From a virus, in the IMG/VR virus record IMGVR_UViG_3300036715_002143, positions 1 through 60,042 of that record: DNA of 60,042 nt. One strand, given 5' to 3'. The notes under the pieces were generated by a model, which saw only the letters and a program-made list of their open reading frames with translations, was not told where the DNA came from and did not search any database. The translations under genes and the position numbers were made by a program. Below, piece by piece: positions 9,001 through 18,057 of the stretch (position 1 is its first letter; each line of letters begins with the position of its first letter).

Positions 9001-10305
9001 ATGCCTCTCTTCCAGAATCCTACGGTCGACTTCGGCGGGCTCGCGGTGGACGCGTTCGGGGACCTCGTGATGCACGAGTGGAACCCGATCATGCAGTTCG
9101 ACTTCGTGTACGGCGGCGGCGGAGCCTCCGGCATCTACACGGCACCGCATCAGGTGGGTGTCTCGTCGTCGAGCGGCACGGGCGCAGCGGTCACCGCGGG
9201 CTCGGTTGGTGGCAGCGCCCTCACCCTCGCGAGCGGGACTGCGGCGGGCGCGGCGGGCACCACGCCCACCACGGGCGCGGTGTTCACCTCGACCAAGGTC
9301 GCGCGCTACCGCCCGGGGCAGGCCATCCAGTGCCGCTTCAGCGCTGTCTTCGGAGCGGCGACGAACCACAACGGGCCGATCGTCGGCGCGGGCAACACGG
9401 TCGACGGCTACTTCTTCGGCAACAACCCGACGGGCGGCGCGTGGGGCATCCTGCACCGCCGGGCCAGCAGCGACGCGACGGCGGCGGACGGTCTCGTTGG
9501 GTGGGTGGCGGCGAGCGCGTTCTCGGAGGACAAGCTCGACGGCACCGGCCCCTCGGCCATGACCATCGACACGACGAAGTGGAACGTCTTTCAGATCCGC
9601 TACCCGTACCTCGGCGCGGGGCCGATCAAGTTCTACGTCCTGAACCCGGTCACGAGCACGTGGATTCTCTGCCACGTCATCAAGTACCCGAACAGCTCGA
9701 CGATCATCCAGATCACGAACCCCGGGCTCCAGTTCTACGCGACCAACACGAACGATGCGACGGGCAGCGCGGGCACGACCCTCAAGATCGGCTCCGTCAA
9801 CATCAGCATCAGCGGGATGCGGCTCTACCTCGGCCCGGTCTTCGGGGACAACAACTCCAAGGCCACGATCACGACCGAGACGAACATCATCTCGATCCGC
9901 AACTGCACCACGTTCAACGGGGTCACCAACCGCGGCATCCTCCGGTTGCGGTCCATCTCCTTCGCGGCGGCGCTCGGCACCGGCATCGGCACCCTGCGCG
10001 TCCTGAAGGGCACCACCATCGGAGGCGCGCCGAGCTTCACCACCGTCTCCGGTACGACGGCGGACGCGGGCGTCACCATCACCTCGGGCCTCTCGATGGC
10101 CTCGCGCGACGTGGCGGGCACGACGGTCTCGGGCGGCACCGTGATGTTCAATGGCGTGGTCGCCGGAGCGGGCGGGACGGCTCCCCCGTTCGACCTCACC
10201 CCGTTCGACATCTTCGTCAACCCGGGTGAGACCATCTCTCTGGCGATGGGCGCTACCGCTGCGGCCACGTGCGCCGTTGCCATCAACTGGAACGAGGATC
10301 AGTAA
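9001..10305 (+). CDS. Tail-tip / host-binding protein, lectin-like
   Basis: The 434-residue protein has a first domain of about 200 residues with a YRPGQAIQCRFSAVFG segment and a following FQIRYPYLG core. These recall beta-jelly-roll carbohydrate-binding proteins of phage tails. A second Thr/Gly-rich domain follows. The exact family is not recognised. It is translationally coupled to the next gene (TAATG). Confidence 0.6.
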   Translation: MPLFQNPTVDFGGLAVDAFGDLVMHEWNPIMQFDFVYGGGGASGIYTAPHQVGVSSSSGTGAAVTAGSVGGSALTLASGTAAGAAGTTPTTGAVFTSTKVARYRPGQAIQCRFSAVFGAATNHNGPIVGAGNTVDGYFFGNNPTGGAWGILHRRASSDATAADGLVGWVAASAFSEDKLDGTGPSAMTIDTTKWNVFQIRYPYLGAGPIKFYVLNPVTSTWILCHVIKYPNSSTIIQITNPGLQFYATNTNDATGSAGTTLKIGSVNISISGMRLYLGPVFGDNNSKATITTETNIISIRNCTTFNGVTNRGILRLRSISFAAALGTGIGTLRVLKGTTIGGAPSFTTVSGTTADAGVTITSGLSMASRDVAGTTVSGGTVMFNGVVAGAGGTAPPFDLTPFDIFVNPGETISLAMGATAAATCAVAINWNEDQ

Positions 10306-10631
10306 TGGCCAGCACCATCGCATTCGTGTGGCGTGAAGTTGAGCCGGTCATCGTCAACAACGCGCAGGCTGTCGACGGCGCCGGCCTCCCGTTGTGGAAG
10401 GTCACCCTCGACGTGCGCACGGCGAGTGGGACGAAGTACCTCGGGCACGTCGTGCAGTGCGCGGCGTCCAACGGCGCCGGCATCCGGCAGGCCGTGAAGG
10501 CGTACGCGAAGGCGCTCGACGACGCGGAGCAAGTCGTGATGGTGAAGACCCCGGCGGCCATCCTCGCGCTCATCGGGCAGCCGGTGGACCTCCAGTTCAA
10601 CCCGGTCCTCGACTGGGACACGGTGCCCTGA
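10305..10631 (+). CDS. Small fibre-cluster protein, unknown function
   Basis: The 108-residue protein contains an N-terminal strand region, a helix (AGIRQAVKAYAKALDDAEQV) and a C-terminal FNPVLDWDTVP. It has no signal, membrane or metal-binding motif. Its location between two lectin-like fibre genes suggests a chaperone or adaptor for a fibre, but nothing in the sequence proves it. Confidence 0.65.
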   Translation: MASTIAFVWREVEPVIVNNAQAVDGAGLPLWKVTLDVRTASGTKYLGHVVQCAASNGAGIRQAVKAYAKALDDAEQVVMVKTPAAILALIGQPVDLQFNPVLDWDTVP

Positions 10632-10632
10632 G

Positions 10633-12411
10633 ATGGCCCGGCGCCTGCGCTCGCGGCACTACGGGGGGACGCTCGCGCTCCTCGTCGCGGCGGCCACGGC
10701 ATCGACGGCACTCGACGCGTCGCTCTCGCCCGGCGCTGGCAACGTCACCGCCGCGTGCTGGGTCAAGGGCACTGCGCAGACGACCACGACTGAGGTGCTG
10801 GAGCTGGTGAACGCCACCAGCGCTGACGGTCTATCGGTCTCGGTCTCGGCCGGCTCGCTCATCGCGAAGGTGCGCGGGGGCACGGCTGCGAGCGTGGCTG
10901 CGGCGGTCGTGCTCAACGGATCCTGGCACCGCGTGACGGCGTCGTGCGACGCGTCGACGAAGACGGTCGTGCTCTACGTCGACGGCGTGCAGGTCGCGAC
11001 GTCGGGCGCCGCCGCGTGGGCGGGGAGTTTCCCCGCGACGTGCAAGCTCGTGCTCGGACTCGGCTCGGTCGGCAACAGCGCGCTGACAACGCAGGGCGAC
11101 GCCGTACTCGACGTCGGCCACGCCTGGTCGGCGCTCGACGTCGCGGCCGACTACCTCGACGGCGTGCAGCCCGCGACGTACACGCACCGCTGGCCCCTCG
11201 ACGACGGCGCTGGCTCGACGGCGCGCGCGACGCGTGGCGGGCTCGCGCTGACGCTCTCCGGCGGCGCGGCGTTTGCTGCCGACTCGCCGATGCTCGGGCG
11301 GGGGGCGGTGCGGAACCTCTGCGCGCGATCCAGCCGCATCGACCTCGCCCCGTGGGGCATGGGAGGAGGCGCGACGACGACAGCGTTCGCGGGCTCGGTC
11401 CCTACCGCGATCGACGGCATGGTGACGCTCATCACCGCCGCTGGTTCGTACCTGATCCAGACGATTGCGACGGGAGTCGCCAAGTCGAATCGGATCTACA
11501 TCCAGAGCTTCTACGTCACGAAGGTCTCCGGCACCGACTGGTGCTACCTGTCGAACGACCAGGGGACGGCGGGCGCGTGGTTCAATCTCGCGACGGGCGT
11601 GAAGGGCTCGGCGTCGGGCTCGATGCTCTTCTCGGAGACGGAGGCGACGAGCGTTGCCGGCGTCTACCGCGTGTGGATCGGCTACTCGTCCAACACGATC
11701 ACCACGCCCAACTTCATCGCTCTCCAGGTCTCGGCGAACGGCTCGACTTCGGCCATCGCGGCCGGGCAGATGGCGGCCGGCGGCGCGCAGTTCGAGGAAG
11801 CCTACCCCGGCCAGACGACGCCCTCGCCGTACGTGCCCACGGGCGCGGCGCCGCTCAGCGTCTACGGGGCGAGGGACTGGAGGCAGAACGCGATGACGCA
11901 GACGGCGGACCTCGCGAACGCGGCGTGGACGAAGATGGCTAACGTCATCGTCTCAGCGCCCACGTTTGCGGACCCCGAGGGCGGCACCCGCGCGAACCAG
12001 ATCGATCTCACGACGGCGGTATCGCAGGCCGGCGTCTATCAGACGACGAGCGGCATCATCCCGAAGGGGGCGAACGCGCTCGCGAACGTGTGGCTCCGGG
12101 CCGACGTCGCAGGCAACGTCGACCTGCGCGACCCTGTCACCGGCTACGGGGCAACGATCGCCGCGACAACGGCATGGCAGCTCTACGCCGTCGCTTGGCA
12201 GAACGCCGCCGGTTCCGGCACGACGGGCCTGCGTATCAACAAGTCGGCGAGCGGCGCAGCGAGCGTCGTCTACGCGTACAAGCCGCGGCTGACGCAGTGG
12301 AATGGCTCCGTTGTCGCGACCGGCGCGATCGTCAACGCGGTCGCCGACTACATCCCCGCCACGTCGGCCCCCGCCAACAGCTCGGGCGCGCCGAGGAGCC
12401 AGGCCCTATGA
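10633..12411 (+). CDS. LamG-domain tail protein with two C-terminal binding modules
   Basis: The 592-residue protein has a concanavalin-A/LamG-like domain over residues about 20-185 (ACWVKG, GSWHRVTASCD, VVLYVDGVQVA). It then has two beta-sandwich modules of about 175 residues each. The first ends with PGQTTPSPYV; the second begins near RQNAMTQ and ends with NSSGAPRS. Both end motifs recur in the next gene. LamG domains bind sugars, so this is probably a receptor-binding protein. Its stop overlaps the next ATG (ATGA). Confidence 0.75.
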   Translation: MARRLRSRHYGGTLALLVAAATASTALDASLSPGAGNVTAACWVKGTAQTTTTEVLELVNATSADGLSVSVSAGSLIAKVRGGTAASVAAAVVLNGSWHRVTASCDASTKTVVLYVDGVQVATSGAAAWAGSFPATCKLVLGLGSVGNSALTTQGDAVLDVGHAWSALDVAADYLDGVQPATYTHRWPLDDGAGSTARATRGGLALTLSGGAAFAADSPMLGRGAVRNLCARSSRIDLAPWGMGGGATTTAFAGSVPTAIDGMVTLITAAGSYLIQTIATGVAKSNRIYIQSFYVTKVSGTDWCYLSNDQGTAGAWFNLATGVKGSASGSMLFSETEATSVAGVYRVWIGYSSNTITTPNFIALQVSANGSTSAIAAGQMAAGGAQFEEAYPGQTTPSPYVPTGAAPLSVYGARDWRQNAMTQTADLANAAWTKMANVIVSAPTFADPEGGTRANQIDLTTAVSQAGVYQTTSGIIPKGANALANVWLRADVAGNVDLRDPVTGYGATIAATTAWQLYAVAWQNAAGSGTTGLRINKSASGAASVVYAYKPRLTQWNGSVVATGAIVNAVADYIPATSAPANSSGAPRSQAL

Positions 12412-13517
12412 GCCCCCGTGGGACAGTGACGAACCTCGCGCTGCAATCGGAGTCGTTCGCGAGCCCGTGGGTGCCTGCGAACGTGACGATCCCCGCCTAC
12501 GTCGGAGCGATGCCGACCATGGCGCGCGCGCCCACGAGCGGCGTCGTCGTGAGCGACGACAACAACTACGGCACACACGGGGTCTTCCTGCCGCCTGCCG
12601 GAGTCGTTTGGGGGCGGTTGATCTTCAGCATCTTCGCGAAAGCCGTCGCTGGGTCTGGCTGGTTCTCACCTAGCGGCATTCGCGCCGGCGGTTACTCCTA
12701 CTTCGACCTAGTGAACGGCGCGCTCGGCACGGTCCCGACCTCGCTGCTCACTCCGTACATGGAGGCAGCCGGAAACGGCTGGTACCGGCTCGCGCTCGCG
12801 ACGACCGACGCAGTAGTGCAGACGGGGCTTCAGCAGAGCCTCGTGCTCGGGAACGGAGGGGGGGCCTACCAAGGCGTCTCGGGGCAGAGGATCGCGCTTG
12901 CGGGCGCGATGCTCGAAGTCGCACAGCCCGGCCAAACCACACCGAGCCCCTACGTCGTGAGCGGCGCCACCGCGGGCGTCGGGCGGAGGGAGACGCGGCA
13001 GAACTACTATAGGTTCAGCGACGACCTTACGAAGAGCGAGCACATCAAGAACACCGGCATCGTCATCGTCTCCGGCAGCCTCGACGTGCCAGCCCCGTCC
13101 GACGTGCCCACGGCCGCCGTGCAGAAGTGGACGTACGACGGGAGCGGCGTTGCTGGCGATTACCGACTCTACAGCAACGCGGGCGCGATCGAACTGCTCT
13201 ATCGGAAAGGCGTGCCCTACGCGTGGGCCATGTGGATGCGCGTTGCGTCCGGCACGCTGCCGCTCCGCGTGCAGCTCTGCATCAACGTGCAGGCCATCAC
13301 GGTCACCTCGACGTGGCAGCGCTTCCTGATCCTCGCGACCGGCAACGGCTCATTGGGGATTCAGCCGACGGTCTTCTCCGCGGCGGCCAACAATGCCGCG
13401 TTCACGCTCTATACAGCGGGCGCGCAGCTCGTGCAGGGCAACAACATGCCCGACTACATTGCCACCCTAGGCGCCCCCGCGAACGCGAACGGAGCGCCGC
13501 GAAGCATCGTGAGCTGA
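12408..13517 (+). CDS. Tail receptor-binding protein, paralogous to the C-terminal half of the LamG protein
   Basis: The 369-residue protein consists of two modules that mirror those of the preceding gene in the same order. Module one starts near TNLALQSESF and ends with PGQTTPSPYV. Module two starts near RQNYYRF and ends with NANGAPRS. The LamG domain is absent. This looks like a duplication of the module pair, giving a second, diverged host-binding protein. The ATGA overlap couples it to the LamG gene. Confidence 0.7.
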   Translation: MSPRGTVTNLALQSESFASPWVPANVTIPAYVGAMPTMARAPTSGVVVSDDNNYGTHGVFLPPAGVVWGRLIFSIFAKAVAGSGWFSPSGIRAGGYSYFDLVNGALGTVPTSLLTPYMEAAGNGWYRLALATTDAVVQTGLQQSLVLGNGGGAYQGVSGQRIALAGAMLEVAQPGQTTPSPYVVSGATAGVGRRETRQNYYRFSDDLTKSEHIKNTGIVIVSGSLDVPAPSDVPTAAVQKWTYDGSGVAGDYRLYSNAGAIELLYRKGVPYAWAMWMRVASGTLPLRVQLCINVQAITVTSTWQRFLILATGNGSLGIQPTVFSAAANNAAFTLYTAGAQLVQGNNMPDYIATLGAPANANGAPRSIVS

Positions 13518-13785
13518 ACGTGCGCCCGGCCGAATCGTGGCTATCCAACAAGTGACCCCCGCGCCGTTCCACCGGCCGAGGGTCGTGGCCACAACCTGCG
13601 GAAACAGGGTGCAGCATGGAAACGATACGTCGCGACGAGCGCATTGCAACGTTCAGCATCGGTGATCGGTTCGGCCTCTTCACAGTGACCGGCGGCCCAA
13701 GAAGCGCGTCGCCTGACTTTCAGCATCAACTACCCGGAGGGCACCAGCGAAAGCCGGCGACCTTCGGCGCTTTTGGAGCATCGCG
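13518..13785. other. Intergenic region in the fibre cluster, no gene supported
   Basis: These 268 bases lie between two fibre genes. A short forward frame starting at 13616 contains a GDRFGLFTV segment reminiscent of HNH/AP2 endonuclease N-termini. However, it runs into the next gene and lacks the rest of the domain. Composition is less GC-biased by codon position than the neighbours. I see no clear promoter or terminator. Confidence 0.4.
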
Positions 13786-14790
13786 ATGCCGCCCTCTCCG
13801 CTGTGCACTGTGAACGGCTCTGCCACTGCCGACGGATTCAACGCATCTGCGGGCGCCGCGCTCACCATCCAGCTCGTCGATCTCTCGGCGCGCTCGTGGT
13901 CGCTCGCGGTCTTCGGCGTCGACGACTCGCAGACATTCCCAGGGCCCGCGCTCTCGATCAACCCGACGACGCGCACGGCGACGGCGACGGCCCCCGCGCT
14001 CGGCACGACGACGCTCTTCCGCTCCACCGTCATCGACGGGCAGGGCAACTCGTACTCGACGACGTTCGCCGTCTACGTGCTCGCGAGCAACGGCAACCGC
14101 GTGATCGCCTTCGGGGAGACGACCGAGGGCGGCTCGCTCGCCGGCTGGATCAATCAGCTGAACGCGCAGGCACGAGCGCTCACGAACACGCCAGGCTTCG
14201 CGACGCTCGTCGCGCCCCCCGCGGCGGCGACGTTCACCGCGAACGCCGGCAACGGCAGCGGCGCCGCGCTCGCCGACATCTCCGGCGGCGGGCTGCTGCT
14301 CACCGGCGCGAAGGGCGCGAGCGACGACAGCAAGAACGCGGGCTTCTACCGCGCGAAGTCGGGCGCGAAGACGCTCACCGTTTGCATGCGCTTCGTGCTC
14401 ACCGACACGGGCGGTGTCGCGGGCGCGAACGCGGCGGTCGGGCTCTACTTCGCCGAGGCCGCGACGGGGCGCATCAAGGTGTTCCGCAGCTTCGCAGGCG
14501 CCCTGCCGCAGCAGCTGTTCTTCAACAGCTACACGAACCCCACGACGGCCGTCGGCGGCGGTGCGGTCCTCGGTGTCGGGATCGGCAACACGTTCTGGCT
14601 CCGCCTCGCCGACGACGGGACCAACATCGTCGCGTCCTACTCGACCAACGGGAAGAACTGGACGCAGGCCGCGAGCGAGGCGCGCGGCACGTTCCTCACG
14701 ACGACGCCCGGCGGAGACCGCATGGGCGTCTTCGCCGCCGGCTTCTCGTCGGCGGTGCAGGCCGAGATCCTCAGCTACGCAGAGACCTGA
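13786..14790 (+). CDS. Tail-associated concanavalin-A-like protein
   Basis: The 334-residue protein starts with an Ig-like Thr/Ala-rich segment. It continues (residues about 130-330) with a jelly-roll domain (GGGLLLTGAKGASDDSKNAGFYRAK, FWLRLADDGTNIVASYSTNGKNW split across strands). This resembles DUF1349-type/laminin-like glycan-binding folds. It is the last fibre gene before the lysis region. It may bind capsule or exopolysaccharide. Confidence 0.65.
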   Translation: MPPSPLCTVNGSATADGFNASAGAALTIQLVDLSARSWSLAVFGVDDSQTFPGPALSINPTTRTATATAPALGTTTLFRSTVIDGQGNSYSTTFAVYVLASNGNRVIAFGETTEGGSLAGWINQLNAQARALTNTPGFATLVAPPAAATFTANAGNGSGAALADISGGGLLLTGAKGASDDSKNAGFYRAKSGAKTLTVCMRFVLTDTGGVAGANAAVGLYFAEAATGRIKVFRSFAGALPQQLFFNSYTNPTTAVGGGAVLGVGIGNTFWLRLADDGTNIVASYSTNGKNWTQAASEARGTFLTTTPGGDRMGVFAAGFSSAVQAEILSYAET

Positions 14791-14850
14791 TCGCGCTCCC
14801 GAGCGCGCATGAACGGCTTCCCCGAAGCGGGCGCGGCCTGGGAGAGATCC

Positions 14851-15375
14851 ATGAACTCGAAGCTCAAGACGTTCTACTCGCTGCTCGCCTTCTTCCTCGT
14901 CGCGCTCTACGCGATGCCGTCTGCGCGCCCGTACATCGAGACCGCCGCGAAGGCGCTCGGCGCCGTCGCCCTGATCGCCACCTCCCTCGCGGCGCTGCCG
15001 GGCGCGATCGGTCGCTTCGGAGCCGCGCTCGGGCAGGACGTGGACGCGCTGCTCGCGATCGTGCCGAAGCCTCCGACCGACGGCTCGAAGCCGAAGGGGC
15101 CGCCGGCGGTCATCATCTCCGCGCTCGCGATCTCGATGCTACTGGGCGGCTGCTCGTGGCTGAAGTCGAAGGAGCCCGTCCTCACCCAGGACGGCAAGGA
15201 CGAAGTCGCCTGCGTCTTCTCACACTTCCTTGCGGGCGACTCGGTCGAGGACACGGCGGCGGCCTGCGGCGGCCTGCTGATCAAGGACGTGATCGACCTG
15301 TTCGCCATCGCGCACAAGTCGGGTGTGCCGCACGGCCCCTCGCCGGCCGCGAGCTCGTCGACGGTGAAGCCGTGA
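14851..15375 (+). CDS. Membrane protein with internal lipobox, holin-like
   Basis: The 174-residue protein has two N-terminal hydrophobic segments (residues 8-24 and 34-54). A linker follows, then a third hydrophobic segment ending in Met-Leu-Leu-Gly-Gly-Cys101, a perfect lipobox in the middle of the chain. The part after Cys101 is soluble and carries two more Cys. The ATG at 14851 has a GGAGAG ribosome site 4 bases upstream and is preferred over an ATG 42 bases earlier that lacks one. It opens the lysis region, so a holin role is plausible; a fusion of holin and lipoprotein (Rz1-like) is an alternative. Confidence 0.6.
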   Translation: MNSKLKTFYSLLAFFLVALYAMPSARPYIETAAKALGAVALIATSLAALPGAIGRFGAALGQDVDALLAIVPKPPTDGSKPKGPPAVIISALAISMLLGGCSWLKSKEPVLTQDGKDEVACVFSHFLAGDSVEDTAAACGGLLIKDVIDLFAIAHKSGVPHGPSPAASSSTVKP

Positions 15376-16193
15376 GCCGCGAGCTCGGCCGCTTCGGCAA
15401 GGGGTACCGGCCCGATCCCGAGCATCGCCGTTCGGCGAAGCGTGGGCTCGCACACCTGATCGGGACGTCGTTCGCGGTGCCGGCGAAGGCCTCGCTTCGG
15501 CAGTTCGCGCCGCCGGTCCAGGATCAGCTCCAGACCAGCGAGTGCACCGGCTTCGCGTTCCGGCGCGCGATCGACACCCGCCTCGGCTTCCATGGCGTCG
15601 CCTACGAGCCGCACTCCTGCCAGGGCATCTACACGATCGGCCGCTGCCTGCAGCGCGCGCGGATGCCGTGGGGCCCAGGTGAACCGCTCGCCGACGATGG
15701 GGCGATCCCGTCCGACGTCGCTGAGGGGTGCGCGAAGGGCGTTCCCACCGAGAAGGCGTGGCCGTTCGACCCCGCGACGGTGAACGCGGACCCGCGCCTC
15801 GACGAGATGCTCGACGCGGCCCGCTTCGTCGTGAAGGAGATCTACCGCATCGAGGCGGTCGGTTCTGACCGCGTGCGCGCGGTGATGGCGGCGATCGCGG
15901 CCGGGTACCCGGTCGTCTTCGGCACCGAGGTCGATCGGCGCTTCGAGGACTACGACGGGCGCGACCTCGTGCTGCCGTCGCTGCCCGGCAGGAGCCTGGG
16001 CGGGCACATGCTCTGCGGAGGCCTCGAGTACGAGACCCTGCCGAGCGGCATCGTCGTCTTCGGCGGCGACAACTCGTGGGGCACCGACACCTGGGGTGAC
16101 CGCGGGACGTTCCGCTATGGCGAGGAGTTCCTCGCCGACCCGCAGCTCGACGACCTCTACGCCGTCGAGATCGGCGAGCGAGGTGCGCCGTGA
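15372..16193 (+). CDS. Papain-family (C1) cysteine peptidase
   Basis: The 273-residue protein shows the full C1 peptidase triad. Cys58 lies in QTSECTGFAF (after the oxyanion Gln near 52), His212 in GGHMLCGG, and Asn234 in DNSWGTDTWGDRG. The last is the family's NSWG..WG..G signature. There is no signal peptide. It starts with a GTG overlapping the previous stop (GTGA). Sitting between a holin-like gene and the endolysin, it may cut peptide crosslinks or surface proteins during lysis, but processing of virion or host proteins is equally possible. The peptidase assignment is strong, the role is not. Confidence 0.85.
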   Translation: MSRELGRFGKGYRPDPEHRRSAKRGLAHLIGTSFAVPAKASLRQFAPPVQDQLQTSECTGFAFRRAIDTRLGFHGVAYEPHSCQGIYTIGRCLQRARMPWGPGEPLADDGAIPSDVAEGCAKGVPTEKAWPFDPATVNADPRLDEMLDAARFVVKEIYRIEAVGSDRVRAVMAAIAAGYPVVFGTEVDRRFEDYDGRDLVLPSLPGRSLGGHMLCGGLEYETLPSGIVVFGGDNSWGTDTWGDRGTFRYGEEFLADPQLDDLYAVEIGERGAP

Positions 16194-16477
16194 AGCGCGC
16201 GTTCACCCTCGTAGCGCTTGCGCTCGCGCTCGTCGCCTGCTCTCCGGCGCCCACGCCTGCGCCCGTGCCCATCCCGGGCGCGACACCGGCGGACGCGTGC
16301 ACCGCGCTTGCCGCCGAGTCGTGCCCCGAGGGGCTCGACCCGAAGTGCGTCGACGTCCTCACCGACATGATGCAAAGCCGCTTCATCGAGCAGCGCGCCG
16401 TGGGCTGCCTCGCGGCGTCGAAGTCGCCCGCAGAAGCGCGCGCGTGCAAGACCGTCGCGTGCAAGGGCGTGCCGTGA
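16190..16477 (+). CDS. Small lipoprotein in the lysis region
   Basis: The 95-residue protein has a lysine/arginine start, a hydrophobic signal and a lipobox (Leu-Val-Ala-Cys17). A Pro-rich linker (PAPTPAPVPIPG) follows, then a compact domain with six Cys. Lipidation would place it on the outer-membrane inner leaflet. Its place in the cassette recalls Rz1-type outer-membrane spanins, although it is longer and Cys-rich. GTG start overlaps the peptidase stop (GTGA). Confidence 0.65.
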   Translation: MKRAFTLVALALALVACSPAPTPAPVPIPGATPADACTALAAESCPEGLDPKCVDVLTDMMQSRFIEQRAVGCLAASKSPAEARACKTVACKGVP

Positions 16478-16746
16478 GCTCGCTTGTCGTCGTCAGCATC
16501 GCGTGCGAGGCCGACCGGGCCTCGTTCGTGGTGCGCGCGGCGGAGACGCATCCGCAGGCGGTGCGCCCGATCTTCGACGAGCAGATCCGACGCGCGTCCG
16601 TCGCGCTCGATCTCTGCCACCTCGAGGCCTACCCGGACCGCGTGCGCGAGCGTGAAGCCGCGACCAGCTGGCTCGAGCACTGCCGCGAGGCGCGCGAGGC
16701 GATGACCTGGGACGCGTGGTGCGTGAGGAAAGGGATTCGACCGTGA
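16474..16746 (+). CDS. Small protein of unknown function in the lysis region
   Basis: The 90-residue protein has a beta-alpha start (SSLVVVSIACEADRASFVVRAA) and a helical, charged remainder ending in WDAWCVRKGIRP. No signal peptide or membrane segment is present. It is coupled to both neighbours by GTGA overlaps. I do not recognise the family. Confidence 0.6.
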   Translation: MSSLVVVSIACEADRASFVVRAAETHPQAVRPIFDEQIRRASVALDLCHLEAYPDRVREREAATSWLEHCREAREAMTWDAWCVRKGIRP

Positions 16747-17711
16747 GCATCACGAAGCATCCCGGGCGCCTCGGCGTCGACATCTCCTCGCTCCAGGGCG
16801 AGATCGACTTCGCGAAGCTCGCCGCCTGGCGCTCGCCCGACGGTCGCCGCATCGAGTTCGTGATCGCGCGCGCCTGCAACGGCACCGTCCGCGACTCCCG
16901 GCACCGCGAGTACCGCCAGGCTGCGAAGGCGAACGGGCTCCTCTTCGGCAGCTATGGCGTGCTCTACCCCGCGGGCGATGCGGTCGCGCAGGCCGACACG
17001 TTCCTCGACGTGGTCGGCGTCGTCGAGCCCGACGAGCTTCCCCCGATGCTGGATCTTGAGGTCGAGGACGGGATTCCTGGCGGCGATGGCGAGCACCGCG
17101 CGGGCCTCGCCTGGGTCGAGCGCGTCGAGGACGTCACGGGCCGGCGCTGCCTGGTCTACACCGGCTGGGGCTTCTGGAAAGCGATCGACGATCGCGCCGA
17201 GTCGCCGCTCGCCGACCGGCCCCTCGTCGTCGCCCACTACACTGACGGCGACAAGCCGCTGATGCCGCGCGCGTGGCACGCGTGGACGATCCACCAGTAC
17301 AGCGGCAACGGCGGCGAGCGCGTGGCCGGCTGCCTCGTCGACATCGACCGAGACGTCGCGCACCCGAGCGTCGGCCTGCTCGAGATCATCGCCGCGTCGA
17401 AGCTCCACGAGGCGCACCCGCGCCCGTGGATGCCGAGCGTCCACGAGCTCCAGGCGCGTCTTGGCGTCGATGCCGATGGCGTGTGGGGGCCGAAGTCGAA
17501 CGCCGCGCTGCGTGCCTACCAGACGGCGCAGGGGCTGCCCCCGACCGGCATCGTCGGCCCGCGCACGATCGCGCTGCTCTTCCCCGAGCACGTCGCGCCC
17601 ACCGAGCCCCCGCCGACGCTCCCGAGCCTCGAGCCTCCCCGGGCGCCCGCCGAGACCGCCCCGCTCACCGAGGCCGAGCGCGACGCGCGCGAGCTCGAGG
17701 GGGTCCCGTGA
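16743..17711 (+). CDS. Endolysin: GH25 muramidase with peptidoglycan-binding domain
   Basis: The 322-residue protein carries a glycoside-hydrolase family 25 lysozyme domain (residues about 8-215). It starts LGVDISSLQG with catalytic-site Asp13, and includes the LDLEVED strand with Asp104 and Glu106. Conserved YTGWGFWK and WTIHQYSG segments follow. Residues about 230-285 form a peptidoglycan-binding domain (LQARLGVDADGVWGPKSNAALRAYQ in pieces). A Pro-rich tail closes the chain. There is no signal peptide, so release depends on a holin. It cleaves the MurNAc-GlcNAc bond. Confidence 0.9.
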   Translation: MSITKHPGRLGVDISSLQGEIDFAKLAAWRSPDGRRIEFVIARACNGTVRDSRHREYRQAAKANGLLFGSYGVLYPAGDAVAQADTFLDVVGVVEPDELPPMLDLEVEDGIPGGDGEHRAGLAWVERVEDVTGRRCLVYTGWGFWKAIDDRAESPLADRPLVVAHYTDGDKPLMPRAWHAWTIHQYSGNGGERVAGCLVDIDRDVAHPSVGLLEIIAASKLHEAHPRPWMPSVHELQARLGVDADGVWGPKSNAALRAYQTAQGLPPTGIVGPRTIALLFPEHVAPTEPPPTLPSLEPPRAPAETAPLTEAERDARELEGVP

Positions 17712-17905
17712 GGCCCGACCCCCGCGCCGAGCCGGACGACGCCCCCGACACGCTCCCCGCGCCGCCGCCCGTCCCGTCCATGGGCCCCCGGACGCGTCCG
17801 TCGAGCCCGACCGCCCCGCGCATCGCCGACATCCTCGCGGAGGGCCGGCGCGCCGCCGGGCTGCCGGGCGAGCCTACGACCGCCACGCCCGAGGGCGACA
17901 CGTGA
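17708..17905 (+). CDS. Small Pro-rich protein after the endolysin
   Basis: The 65-residue protein is Pro/Asp/Ala-rich and mostly disordered, with a short helix (RIADILAEGRRAAGLPG) at the C-terminus. No signal or membrane segment. It is linked to the endolysin by a GTGA overlap. Function unknown. Confidence 0.5.
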   Translation: MRPDPRAEPDDAPDTLPAPPPVPSMGPRTRPSSPTAPRIADILAEGRRAAGLPGEPTTATPEGDT

Positions 17906-17907
17906 CC

Positions 17908-18057
17908 ATGGAGCTGCTCGCCTCCCTCGCCTGCCTCTCGATCGGAGGCGTCGCCGCCCACGCGCTGCTGATCGCTAGCGAGGCACGCGACTCGGTGCGC
18001 ATCTCTCGCCGCCGCATGAAGCGGCACTGGAGCACTCCGCCGTGCCGCTCGAAGTAA
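17908..18057 (+). CDS. Small single-span membrane protein, lysis region
   Basis: The 49-residue protein has one hydrophobic segment (residues 3-22) followed by a very basic tail with several Arg and Lys. The ATG at 17908 or the GTG at 17902 (overlapping the previous stop) could be used. Its 3' end overlaps the next gene by 16 bases in another frame, an arrangement typical of lysis gene pairs. Confidence 0.55.
   Translation: MELLASLACLSIGGVAAHALLIASEARDSVRISRRRMKRHWSTPPCRSK

Noticed and set aside
13616-13813. Short forward frame with GDRFGLFTV, like the start of HNH/AP2 endonucleases
   Set aside because: Only one motif, no HNH residues, no ribosome site, and it overlaps the next gene's start.
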